Shown piece by piece: positions 23,917 to 33,961 of a stretch of 64,000 bases of DNA. A model generated the notes under the pieces. The model was not told the DNA's origin. It searched no databases and worked only from the letters and a program-made list of their open reading frames with translations. Numbering within the stretch: position 1 is the first letter of the stretch; the number at the start of each line of letters is the position of its first letter. Made by a program: the position numbers and the translations under genes. Source of the DNA: Alentia gelatinosa (lineage: Eukaryota; Annelida; Polychaeta; Phyllodocida; Polynoidae); assembly GCA_950022655.1 (NCBI GenBank), contig OX465580.1, forward strand, positions 126,029,016-126,093,015, given 5' to 3'.

Positions 23917-24054
23917 ATAATATATGAAATTGAGTGACGTTTAGATTTTATCCTACCCCGTATGTTCTTAATTGTATATACATATCTTATGGTATATCCG
24001 TGGCATACAGTCACACCATGTTAAGTCTATGGAGATTTATATGAGGGTAGGATA
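23768..24054 (-). mobile_element. family B element, copy 2, apex replaced by microsatellite
   Basis: CAAGAAACGTCAAGAAATTTC at left and GAGGGTAGGATA at right. Hairpin 1 is intact up to ATTATCACGATGCAGAGCT, after which a TA run takes the place of the apex. Hairpin 2 has ACCATGTTAAGTCTATGG. Confidence 0.75.
23853..23912. repeat. (TA)n microsatellite at a hairpin apex
   Basis: About 30 TA repeats inside hairpin 1 of the family B element. Confidence 0.95.
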
Positions 24055-24484
24055 GATGCCTATCCTTTTTACCATAGATCTATATTACAGTGATTGCTGT
24101 GATTTCAATAAAAGATATTCCGAGGTATACCAATGAAAGTTTGATAACATAGCCTTTCCAAGAATTCTTAATATATCTTATCATATAACTCTTGTCCTAT
24201 CATTTTGAACCACTGCTTTTACTACAGATGGTAAAACTAAATCACTGCCAACATAGACATTATCTCCTTATGTTTTAATGGTGAAATCAATGATGACCCA
24301 GAATGACTAACTTAAGCCAGATCATTAGCTACGCCTGACACCGGCTCACATTAAACACCTCAGTGCTGAAATACTCGATGGAACGGCTGATATATTCTTT
24401 CATTATTCTAAAATATATTTAACTAATCCTCAGTATTTTCGGATATAGAATGATATATAATATAGCGTAATTAAGTCGTGTGAT

Positions 24485-25135
24485 TTATCCTACCCCTAAT
24501 AAAAACGGTCCATAGGCATAACATAGGCAAATTTTATGCGGCATGCCATGACATAAGGTGCGATTTATGCCTCTAGGGGCATAAAAAAAATCGACCAATC
24601 AGCGACCAGATTGTGAGCTGATCCGAAAAAAGTTCCAGATGGACTCAAAAGTTCCGGTTGGACTTTGGTTGGTCGTTTAATCGATATTTATATTTCAGTA
24701 ATCCAAAAGCGTAGAGACAGGGTAGGATAAATACGAAACCAAACTCGAGTTAGACTTGTCAGTGTCTATGCCACTCTGGTCAGGTCTGTTCCTCACTACG
24801 CTCAGCTAAGGCTCCGAGTAGTAATACACGACCTTCCCGTCATGGCATAAAGACTGACAAGTCTTAGGCCCGGCGTCCACCTACTACGATATGGCACCGA
24901 TATGGTCTACGATGCACCTCCCGATAAAAAATGAAAATCGCGTCGGAAGGTCCCCTATTATCGGGGCAGTTGACCACGTTTCTGCGATTAGACACCGATA
25001 AAAACCCCATACAATGCATGGTAGATTGGCATGTCTAGACATATGTCTACGATTTTGCACCTTCCGGTGCCATATCGGAAGGTCTAAATTTCTATCGTAG
25101 TAGGTGGACGCCAGGCCTAACTCTCGTTCAGTTTC
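24485..25135 (+). mobile_element. family C double-palindrome element, copy 2, interrupted
   Basis: Hairpin 2 runs from TTATCCTACCCCTAATAAAA (24485) to GGGTAGGATAAATACGAAAC. Hairpin 1 left arm is CTCGAGTTAGACTTGTCAGT. Its right arm ACTGACAAGTCT is cut by a family N MITE and continues as AACTCTCGTTCAGTTTC. Confidence 0.75.
24867..25117. mobile_element. PIF/Harbinger-like MITE, family N, copy 2
   Basis: TIR GGCCCGGCGTCCACCTACTA and TAGTAGGTGGACGCCAGGCC; flanks TTA (24864-24866) and TAA (25118-25120). Inserted in the right arm of hairpin 1 of the family C element, so the empty site can be deduced from the palindrome. Confidence 0.8.
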
Positions 25136-25535
25136 TACTAATTACATTACTCACTTTGCTGTAGAAACTCTCTGACCGGGTCAAATGGTGTCAGGCTTGG
25201 ATATTTCACATCGTTCTGTACCAACTGATGACAGTGAATAGTCCAATGACAAAGTTCCATAATCTATTTCCAATTATGTGTCCCTTCTATCTGGAATGTA
25301 GTGCGTGTTATTGAAAGCAGCATATGAAACTGATGACGCAGTGATTAGTCCTATTGGCCAAAACTTTTGGTGTAATGGTTTTGTCAAATTGCCTGCGCCA
25401 TCTTGAGTAGCTGAGGTCGTGAAGCCCGCACTGCAGGACAATAGATCGGACATTATAGTCTAAAGTGGGATCCACAGGGTGGGATTCATGCACCTCACCG
25501 GCCCTTTGTCTGAGACAAATCCTGTTGAGATTCGG

Positions 25536-26723
25536 TACTGGAACACAATCTCCTCATGTGAATGACAGGGTTCCATTTTGCTGAGACAACTTTTTTTCCC
25601 ATGCACTTGTCAGCGACAATCGCCTCAAACAAGGAACAGAATCTCGTGAGATTTTGACTTTAAACAGGTTTAAAATTTAGAGGGGCATTTTTGTGAGACA
25701 AATGTATTTCACATGTTCGCCCCCAATCTGTGAGTCTCAGTGGTCCCAAATAACACCTTTTCACACAGGGAAGTATCCCGAGTCGGCAACTGTGTACCCT
25801 GTGTACCCTGTGTACCCTCTGTAGGGGTGTAGGGGTGAGACTATGTACCTGTTTAGTTTTCCCATGTGAATTGAATCTGCCATGTTACCCTGAGATTGTA
25901 GAACACCCCAATTTGTGAAACTTTGTACCCAGCTGGAAATAGTAGCCGACTGGTGCAAAGGTGTGAAGTACATCAGTCTCAGGTCCATTTGTCCCATTGT
26001 GTGAATCCCATTTTAAGTGGGATTCACACGTAAAGACTAAAGAACCTGAGACTGGTGTACTTCACACCTTTCCCCTAGTCTCAGAAATTCTCTTTTGGTT
26101 AAAAATTCTCATGGAAAACTGCTTTTACCAGTCTCAAGGGAAAATGTCGAATTTGATTCACATGGCAGGACATACCTGGTACATAATCTCAGAAATAGTT
26201 ACAGTGAACAGTCACCCTGAGACTCAAGTACCCTTGAGGTGAGGGGTGTTACAAATATTTTTTTTTAAATCATTTTATTTATCCTTTATTAAGACAAGGC
26301 AAATAAATGCCTGTTTTCTGTCTAAACCAGCTGTCATTTCGCTTCGTTGTACAATTGATTATGCGGGCCGTAAACCATGCTATATAGATTAAGCTAAACT
26401 CACATCAATAATATGTACATCTTGGTACAAACTATGAACACTTCTAGTATTTACATTAGTAGGAGATCTGGAATTTGACCTTTATGTATGTATTCATGCT
26501 TGCTGGCCTCCTATTGGCTAGGGCAAGTACTTAGTCGGTGACTCCACAGCAGGTACATTTGTCTCACCAAAATAACCATATTGATTTTGAACTTGTTTAA
26601 AATCAAAATCTCGTGGGATTCTGTACCTTGTTAGGGGTAATTGTCGCCGACAATTGCAGAGGAACATACTTATCTCAGGAAAATGGAACCATACAATTCA
26701 GAAGAGGAGATTGTGTTCCAGTA
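25536..26723. mobile_element. large foldback element with about 190-bp arms
   Basis: Left arm 25536-25727 (TACTGGAACACAATCTCCTC) and right arm 26551-26723 (GAGGAGATTGTGTTCCAGTA) are inverted repeats. Inside, a second palindrome (about 25740-26240) is centred near 26013 on GTGTGAATCCCATTTTAAGT. GAGAC/GTCTC and GTAC motifs recur throughout and switch orientation at the centre. No protein recognised. Confidence 0.7.
26250..26545 (-). mobile_element. probable retroposed insert in the foldback element
   Basis: Begins with a T run (26257-26266) and CATTTTATTTATCCTTTATT, i.e. on the minus strand AATAAA signals then a poly-A tail. It occupies the gap between the inner palindrome and the right arm, where the left side has no counterpart. 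Confidence 0.4.
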
Positions 26724-27249
26724 CTTGACCAAGGTAACCCAACTTCGGTTAAAAGCTTCCCTGTGATTTGCTGAACCACAGGTCAGTTTAAAGTTGGAAA
26801 GAACCAGATAACTGGGGTTCTTAATCACGCCAAGATTCTAAAACCAACAAGTGTCTTAGCAACAGCAAACTAATAAGGCAGAATGTGTATACTAAAAGGC
26901 CTACAAGACCACTGGTATTTGATGAGCAACAGACAAATAGTTTGGAAGGTAGATCAGTTCTCAATTACTACGGAGGAATTCATTAATGAGGTTAAATACA
27001 TTATAGAACGCCTCTATACTCCTTTGTTATTACTGAAATATGGGAGACCTAGGGCGGCATATCAAATTAATTGACCACTAGCAGGGAATGTGTCAGAGGG
27101 TCATTATATAGTGCCGACCTTGCCTTGTATAATTTATAAGATCTGTCCTCATGAGCTAGCACGCTTAGCACAGTACTTTATCACGAGATGAAAAAGTAGA
27201 TTACTGGCATTTCCACGTTACCTATATACACCTTTGTGTTTATACACAC
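26724..27249. other. no recognised feature
   Basis: Single-copy-looking AT-rich DNA; a 63-codon ORF at 26883-27074 has no recognisable domain. Confidence 0.3.
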
Positions 27250-27580
27250 AACATTGACTGGTGTCAGATACAAGCAATCGTATGCTCCGAGGAGTTGACG
27301 CGTAGTAATATCCGAGCGCAGGCAAGGATATTGCGCACAGGGAACTCCGAGGAGCATACAACCGCTTTTATCCGAAACCAGTCTATATTGTATTTATCAT
27401 CTACCTTTCCTTGGCAAGTGGCGTACGGATATCAATTCATTTTATGTACGCACTATCTTTACATACGCACTATTTTTTCCGTATACAGCCTACATACCCG
27501 GATCATACGGATATGATATGCTCCGGGTATGTAGATACACACCACCCATTTTGATGGCCACTATGTATCAAGTGGATAAT
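27250..27580 (+). mobile_element. family F double-palindrome element, copy 2
   Basis: Hairpin 1 from ACATTGACTGGTGTCAGATA to TATCCGAAACCAGTCTATAT. Apical stem AATATCC / GGATATT (27307-27313, 27326-27332) encloses GAGCGCAGGCAA. Hairpin 2 ends at CAAGTGGATAAT. Confidence 0.8.
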
Positions 27581-27582
27581 GT

Positions 27583-27860
27583 CATGAAACATCACGAAAT
27601 TTCATATGATTGTTTATATGGCATGAGTTGTCTTCGCGGCATGATATCACGAAGCGGAGCTGAGTGATATTTGTAGCGGAAGACAGCGAATGGCATGCAA
27701 ACAATTATATGAAATTGAGTGATGTTTATATTTTATCCTACCCTGTTACATGTTTTTAACTTCATATGTCATCAGTGGCATATAAATATTTTATGCCATA
27801 ACCGTGGCATACAGTCACACCATGTTGGGTCTATGGAGATTTATATGAGGGGTAGGATAA
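27583..27860 (-). mobile_element. family B double-palindrome element, copy 3
   Basis: Begins 2 bp after the F element. Apical stem GATATCAC / GTGATATT encloses GAAGCGGAGCTGA (27651-27663). Hairpin 2 has ATGGCATACAGTCACACC-type blocks and ends GGGGTAGGATAA. Confidence 0.8.
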
Positions 27861-28524
27861 TAGATAGTTCTATGGTCTTCAATATCTACCATCTTTATCC
27901 CGTATCAGGAGTTCTCAGCATGTATACATTCCCATCACAGTCTGGACCTCTCGTTTTATACCGGATAAAACTGCGCGGCGCACATGGTGTGCCACCCACT
28001 GGAGCCGGTCTCTGAACACATTGTGTTTTTCTGGCAGTAGAAGCGGTCATTAAGGAGGCCCCAGGTAAATACCCATCTGTATCTGTCACACACAGAATAC
28101 CAGCCTTAGTTTCACCATTGTGTGGTTGTCTGCGCGTGAGAAAAAGACAGGAAGAGGAACGCCATCTTCGCACACCACCATTTCCGTACATTGCTTGTTG
28201 CCAACAACCTGTTAATATAAACGTGTGAGCATTGTAGAAGCTCCAGTTCTCAGAGATTGGTCACCATCTCTGTCTCCGATCATTTTCTGGCCAGAGCTCG
28301 ATACAAATATCTCGAAGCAGTGTACACTTTTGGGACATCGCGGAATATAAACAATGAATACTCACTACAAAGCATTATTAACCTAGCTAATTGATTACAA
28401 AGTCTTCGTGGTGTCTTTATCAGAATACTCAAGAGGTAAAGCAATACCAGCCTCTTTGTTGAGAGAAAAGCAGCACAAATGTAAGCAAATGGAACTTGTA
28501 TTTTATGATCTCAATAAAGAAATA
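27861..28524. other. no recognised feature
   Basis: A GC-richer stretch (27900-28190) has a 98-codon ORF on each strand; neither shows a recognisable domain. Confidence 0.35.
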
Positions 28525-28825
28525 TATCAACAACAACAAAATACCTATAGACCAAAACTTAAAATTCAAAAAACACATAAATGAAATATAAAAAAAATGT
28601 CAAATCTAGAATCTTCAAACTTAGAAAAATACGGGGACACCTGACGCAAAATGTGGCGAGTAAGAGCTATACAGTTATAATTAGACCGATATTGGAGTAC
28701 TGTGGGTTTCTACTTGGAGGTGCTAACAAAAGTGATCTGCTGGGACACAAAACAGAGCACTCAAAGTTATCCAAAATCAAAAGAAATACAGGCAAAGCAC
28801 AGCCAATTTGCATGATCAGCTACGC
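28525..28825 (+). pseudogene. LINE reverse transcriptase C-terminal fragment
   Basis: Translates, with a frameshift near 28580, as NLKFKKHINE, then RIFKLRKIRGHLT and IIRPILEYCGFLL: the post-palm helix and Y.....ILEY block typical of Jockey/CR1-type reverse transcriptases. It corresponds to the region just downstream of the fragment at 1640-1968, in a related but different copy. Interrupted at 28826 by an antisense LINE tail and resumed at about 29393. Confidence 0.8.
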
Positions 28826-29392
28826 ATTGATTTTTTTTCTTCAAAAATGTCTTTATTGAGGATATATTCATTTGTCATACATAGCTTTTTACATCCAACA
28901 TTTCACTCAATAAAGAGGCACTGGACCTCAGCCCATACATAGGGCTAGTTTCCATGGTCCTGCCACTTCCATTATAATATAATACATAAAACTTATTTTC
29001 TCTATAGCTTTTCGAGTTAAACAGAACGTAGTTCACAATGAATAGGATGGTACAATTTTTCAGTCAACACTTATACTCTCTTAAGAAGATAATATTGAGA
29101 TCAAATCAGAGATTCCAGATTTCCTCGTACATTATTGCTTTTGACAGCTTTTTAAACAATTTTTCATGATCGATATTTCTTACCAGAGGTGTTAATTTGT
29201 CCCAACAATTTCCACCATGGTACTGTACTGATCGGATATAAGCTGTGGAATTCGGATTACAAACATATAAAACTGGTCCATCGTATAATCTTGTGTTTTT
29301 CACCGTTGTGATTAAGTTTTGTTCACACTTTGCCCTCCTAAACATATAGTTTGATAAGTGTGCTCTTAGACCTTGACTGCTTACTTAGATTT
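28826..29392 (-). pseudogene. 5'-truncated LINE inserted antisense
   Basis: On the minus strand an ORF (29345-29106) reads RLYDGPVLYVCNPNSTAYIR, followed by SVQYHGGNCWDKL: the C-terminal block of non-LTR polymerases ahead of the 3' UTR. An AATAAA (CCTCAATAAAGAC) and an A tail follow, ending at 28826-28835. GATTTTT flanks both ends, a plausible target-site duplication. Confidence 0.75.
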
Positions 29393-29850
29393 TTAGACGA
29401 GAAATGCAATTGGCGAAACAGATGTAGAAAATATCCAAGGACACGAGCTTACTAGAGGTCACTAACAGACACACACGCAGTCACACAAAGATAAAATTCA
29501 AACAGAAAAGATTAAAACATGTTTTTATCAAAGATCCCCAATGGAGCGAGGTATAAAGGTATGGAATACACATGGAGCAACACTCAGCTAACAGTAAAGA
29601 ATTTAAGCTCGTGATTAAAAAGAAATACTCAACTCATGTCTGGCGACCAATATCTTAATGAGCAGCATCTCGGATATGTTGTGGTCTACACTTACATCTT
29701 CATCATTTTCAACCATTGTATAATTTTACTGTATTAATTTGTATTGCTTGTATCCAGAATGAAATTAGATGTATTCAGCACAGCAGTGGAAGATCTGCCT
29801 TGGTGTAGAACTACTAATTGCTCTAATAAAATAATTTAAAAAGGTTTGTC
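29393..29850 (+). pseudogene. 3' end of the interrupted LINE
   Basis: Short RRE-MQLAKQM and RGIKVWNTHGATLS blocks match the extreme C-terminus of the host LINE (YxRGxKxWN-type motif). An A/T-rich 3' UTR follows, ending TCTAATAAAATAATTTAAAA near 29845. Confidence 0.65.
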
Positions 29851-29859
29851 CACCTCTCC

Positions 29860-30710
29860 CAACTCCACTGAGATATACCTAACCCTGTCTAGCTCCGTCC
29901 CACTCTGTCCAGCCAGGCAGTCCTATCCATACTCAACCCAGTCTAACTTCACCAACCCTGCCCAGCCCTGTCTCACTCAGTCCAAGCCTGCACAGTCCTA
30001 TCCAGCAATACCCAGCCCCTTCCCACTCTGTCCAACCCTGCTCAGTCCTATCCAGCCATACCCAATCTTGTATCACTCTGTCCAACCCTACCCGGTCCTA
30101 TCAAGTCATACCCTACCCTGTCTAACTCCACCAACCCTACCCAGCCTTTTCTAGCCCTACTCAACCATTTCTCGCCCTGCTCAGCCCTTTCTAGCTTTGC
30201 CCAGCCCTATTTAGCCCTGCCCAGCCCTTTATAGCTCTGCCCAGCCCTATTTAGCCCTGCCCAGCCCTTTATAGCTCTGCCCAGCCCTTTCTAGCCTTGC
30301 CCGGGGCGTTCTCACCCTGCCCAGCCCTTTCGAGCCTTGTCCGACCCTTTCTAGCCCTGCCCAGCCCTTCCGAGCCCTGTCCAGCCCTTTCTAGCTTCGC
30401 CCAGCCCTATTTAGCCCTGCCCAGCCCTTTATAGCTCTGCCCAGCCCTTTATAGCCCTGCCCAGACCTTTCGAGCCCTGCCCAGCCCTTTCGAGCCCTGT
30501 CCAGCCCTTTCGAGCCCTGCCCATCCCTTTCGAGCCCTGCCCAGCCCTTTCGAGCCCTGCCCAGCCCTTTCGAGCCCTGCCCAGCCCTTTCGAGCCCTGT
30601 CCAGCCCTTTCGAAGCCTGCCGAGCCCTTTCGAGCCCTGTCCTACCCTTTCTAGCCCTGCCTAGCTCTTTCTAGCCCTGCCCGGCCCCGTCTCGGCCCGC
30701 CCAGGTTTAG
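29860..30710. repeat. 20-bp minisatellite
   Basis: Regular 20-bp units CCAGCCCTTTCGAGCCCTGC from about 30141, roughly 28 copies, most homogeneous at 30470-30620. More degenerate CCAACCCTGTCTC-like units precede it from 29860. The CpG at TTTCGAGC is retained in the homogeneous part. Confidence 0.95.
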
Positions 30711-31192
30711 TGATTCATCCCGTCCTGAGGGGGAGTGGTCACAGAAGCACGAGTCGGTCAGAGTGTGCCTAACTGCTTGCGTGTTTCTGGTGTGCTTGGG
30801 GTATTCATAAGGGTGAGAAGGAGGCTCGTAGGGCCTGGGAGAGTGATACCCTGCATGGCCCATGAAAGAATGACTGCACAACATACAGATAGACTCCAGG
30901 AGGAACTCAAGGTAACTGTGAAAAATGATAAAAATGGCCAGTTGAAATTAAAGGTTGTGCCAGATATCTCCACTGACTTCAAAGTAGAGGTGCCCTTTTC
31001 TATATTCGAGCTGAGCTGAGATCTTTTTCAAATGGCCAAGGGATGCAACATAGCTCGAATATGGAAAATTAAAATATGGTCATTTCAACTGAGTGAGGAG
31101 AAATGAAAATGAGGCCAAGTTTCTCAGAGATATGGGGTTGTATAAAAGTTATAACATGATACATGAGTATTAAGGGTATATTCAAACGAGAT
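30711..31192. other. no recognised feature
   Basis: A 94-codon ORF at 30735-31019 begins in the minisatellite edge and has no recognisable domain. Confidence 0.3.
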
Positions 31193-31357
31193 AGGAGCCA
31201 TCCAGAAATTATGTACGCAAAATATCTTAATTTTTTTACCCTCCCACCTCCTCCACTCCTAATCATGTACGCAATAGAACAAAGAAGGGGCACTAACACT
31301 AATTCCAGATGTTTGACCTCCCTCCCCCGATTGCGTACGTACTTTATGGATGGCCCC
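31193..31357. mobile_element. TIR element S, copy 1
   Basis: AGGAGCCATCCAGAAATTAT at left, TACTTTATGGATGGCCCC at right, with TGTACGCAA repeats inside. The same termini occur at 48627-48795. No coding capacity. Confidence 0.65.
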
Positions 31358-31884
31358 ATATCAATAGCAGAAAGGGCTTCATAAAGATAAAATAACAAGA
31401 ATAACTGAATAGAATAACGGGGAGAGAGATGGGCATGCAGACCAATAAACAACCCCTTTAACCTAAAACATCCAGCTGTCAAAGGTGACAAAACCCTACA
31501 AAACACCAAACAGTGGCCTGTGATACAGACACGCCCAGTCTCTGCCACCCTGCCCCCATCCCCACTCACCACCCACCAGGGGTCACTAGCATGATAGCAT
31601 TTCTTGTTTGTGGCCAATGCATTGTCCTCTGCCACATGTTGCGACCAGGGCACCCCCTGCCCCTTTGTTGGCTGGACTTCCCCTTTGGTCGCTACCGTGG
31701 ACAACAATGGCGGAAAGCTTGGCGCCCTTCTGCCCAGGTGAAAGGGATAATTGGGCCATTATGAGGGAGAACCTCCGCTGTTGTCGTCCAAGAGTATTCT
31801 CGCTCTGCCAATCAGGTGGATGGAGTGCGGGCGTCGGACAGAGTGACCCTGGTGATTTCCTGCCCCCGCGCCCCGCCCGATTTG
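31358..31884. other. GC-richer unassigned stretch
   Basis: GC-rich around 31510-31880 with overlapping ORFs on both strands. The 212-codon minus ORF at 31069-31707 crosses element S, which argues against a gene. Confidence 0.35.
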
Positions 31885-31920
31885 ACCACGTTTCCATCGG
31901 CCGACTATTTGGCACCGATC

Positions 31921-32291
31921 TATAGGGGACAGAGCCATTGTTAGTTCATGAAGCAGTCACTAGGTGGTCGGGGGACAAAACCTGTATTCTGGCTCTTTGT
32001 TCTTACGAAATTCAACTGCCTTTCAATGTTTTACCAAGGTTCCTTTGACTCTCTACACCGATGCCAGAGCAGGAAGATATAATGCTAAAACCCAAGACAT
32101 GATGTTTTTTACATGGAACACTTTATTTACATATGTGAGCAAGGCAAGAAAAGTGACATTTCCCAATTATCACTCACTTCTTTTGCACCTCCAATAGTGA
32201 AGAACAGCTACTTTTTCACCTCCTTTAGTGAAGAACAGCTACTCGGGGGCGTCATGGCGGCGCATATCGATCATAGGCTATATGCCGTATA
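31921..32291 (+). mobile_element. dispersed repeat J, copy 1
   Basis: From TATAGGGGACAGAGCCATTG to GGCTATATGCCGTATA. Shares GTCACTAGGTGGTCGGGGG and TCCCAATTATCACTCACTTC with 41352-41725 and 46432-46793. Near its 3' end is a short tandem pair CACCTCCWWTAGTGAAGAAC. The terminal bases (TATA) are the same at both ends. Confidence 0.75.
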
Positions 32292-32354
32292 GTCAGGAAC
32301 CACTTATAAGGCCCGTTTCTATTGGCCGACTATTTGGCACCGATCTACTATAGA

Positions 32355-32645
32355 GGAAACCTATGAAGGTTTAGGGTCATGGCTCGTATCCCATTGAGTT
32401 CGAATCGCTTAGTAATTCACAAGGTGAAGCCGCATGAATTACACAGTGATTCAAACGAGATTGGATCGAGCTCTTACACTAAACTTGAATTGGTTTCTGA
32501 ATTTATCTCACCCTTAACATTGACTAATGGGCTATCATTTGTGACATAATCCCCCATTCGATATTTTGTCCTAGATGTCTAATGGGCGTTAGATACATGT
32601 TCCCAATGTTAAGTCTATGGAGAAAAAATAACAGGGGTGAGATAA
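32355..32645 (-). mobile_element. family D element, first unit of a dimer
   Basis: AGGAAACCTATGAAGGTTTA to GGGGTGAGATAA. Apical stem GTAATTCA / TGAATTAC around CAAGGTGAAGCCGCA. Hairpin 2 with AATGTTAAGTCTATGG. Confidence 0.75.
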
Positions 32646-32649
32646 AATA

Positions 32650-32892
32650 AAGGAAACCTCTGAAAGATTACGGTATGAGCTTGTATCCCATCGAGTTTGA
32701 ATCGCATAGTAATTGACAAGGTGAAGCTGCATAAATTACATAGTGAACCAAATGAGATTGGATCGAGCTCTAACCCTAAACTTAAACAGGTTTCTGAATT
32801 TATCTCATCCTTCACATTGACTAATGGGCTAACATTTGTGACATAATCCCCCATTGGATATTTTTCCTAAATATCTCATGGGCGTTGGATAT
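32650..32892 (-). mobile_element. family D element, second unit, truncated
   Basis: Starts AGGAAACCTCTGAAAGATTA, 296 bp after the same point in unit 1. Cut inside hairpin 2 at about 32892, where TCAGAACCCGGAGCATACAA of family F is joined directly: a chimeric junction. Confidence 0.7.
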
Positions 32893-33275
32893 CAGAACCC
32901 GGAGCATACAACATATCTGTGGACACTATAATGCGCCCTCGCCGCCACCGACAGACTTTTAGGGTAACTGAATAAATACTTGCCGTTTTGGTCGGCCAAT
33001 GGAAACGTGGTCTACGTGGGCGTGTAGGCCTGGCTGTGGGCGCTGATGCCATGTTGTTTACGGTATTGTTCTTTTGTGGCCGGTATTTGTGTGTGATGCC
33101 ATGCGCGCCGTCTGCGATGAGACTAAGCGGATAAAGAGAGGGAGAATCGGATGAGTGCCTTTCAGCGGGCTGACAATGTGGGAACCGTGTTCTTTAAACA
33201 GACTCGGACTGTGGTCAACAAGTACACAGCCACAGCTTCATTGATTACTGTACAGGTTTTGCCGTTATCTTTGCC

Positions 33276-33395
33276 GTCCATAGGCTTAAAATTAGGAACT
33301 CGTACTCAACAGGCATGTGAGTATGGTAACTCATACTCGATGGGTGATAAACAGATGAATATTTCGAGGCTAAGATAAAATCAGAAACATATTCG
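33276..33395. mobile_element. family D hairpin-2 fragment
   Basis: CCATAGGCTTAAAATTAGGA, ACTCGTACTCAACAGGCATG and AGGCTAAGATAAAATCAGAA: the hairpin-2 order of D, shortened. Confidence 0.45.
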
Positions 33396-33572
33396 TGTTT
33401 ATCAATTTCTTTTCTATTATCAGCCAGCAATTCACTAGCGGTGGCGGTTTTTTCTTCCCTCATATTTTGCATTCAACCTTCAATGATGGTCGTAGCAATG
33501 GCACTTTGCAACAGTTCACATATCTATGTATGTAATTCCCAGTGTACTGCTACTAATGCTATATCCCTGTTT

Positions 33573-33961
33573 TTAGAGCGTGCTTGCACGCGCTAAATAC
33601 ATCATCTAGAGTTTAGAGTGGTCACATTGAACTTTCAGTGTGCTTCCAGAAAACTATCCCTTCACTATCTGCATGATATTCAATGTGGTTGTGAGAACAG
33701 AGCAGGGAGCCAGTGTCTCAGAGTCTTAGAAGTGTGCCCAGCTGACCATGACCAATCACTGAGCACCAAAATACCTCAAGACCCACTTGTGCTTGATCTG
33801 TTTGGATCCTAGTTAGTCAGTTGCAGAAATAACAAGTTGACCGGGTGCAAGTGGGTTAGAGAAAACTGTCCATAGACTTGATCTAATCAAAACCTTTTAA
33901 TTGTTATTCATTCATAATTGCACGCTCATTCATCTATGATGAACATACTATTTGCTCCTAG
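33573..33961. mobile_element. dispersed repeat L, copy 1 (Helentron-like candidate)
   Basis: Begins TTAGAGCGTGCTTGCACGCG, itself a near palindrome, and ends TTCATCTATGATGAACATAC then CTAGT. The hairpin TTCATC-GATGAA sits about 14 nt before CTAG, and GAGCGTGC / GCACGCTC form subterminal inverted repeats. These fit non-autonomous Helitron/Helentron ends, but the fit is loose. Confidence 0.5.

Larger units (their letters stand above)
31885..33011. mobile_element. TIR element K carrying nested insertions
   Basis: Inverted termini ACCACGTTTCCATCGGCCGA (31885) and TCGGCCAATGGAAACGTGGT (to 33011). Inside are element J (31921-32291) and a D dimer (32355-32892). A second CGTTTCTATTGGCCGACTAT block at 32320 suggests internal duplication. 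A related right end, with CACCGACAGACTTTCAGG, is at 52118-52172. Confidence 0.45.

Noticed and set aside
31069..31707. 212-codon minus-strand ORF as a gene
   Set aside because: It crosses TIR element S (31193-31357) and a GC-rich stretch open on both strands; no domain recognised.
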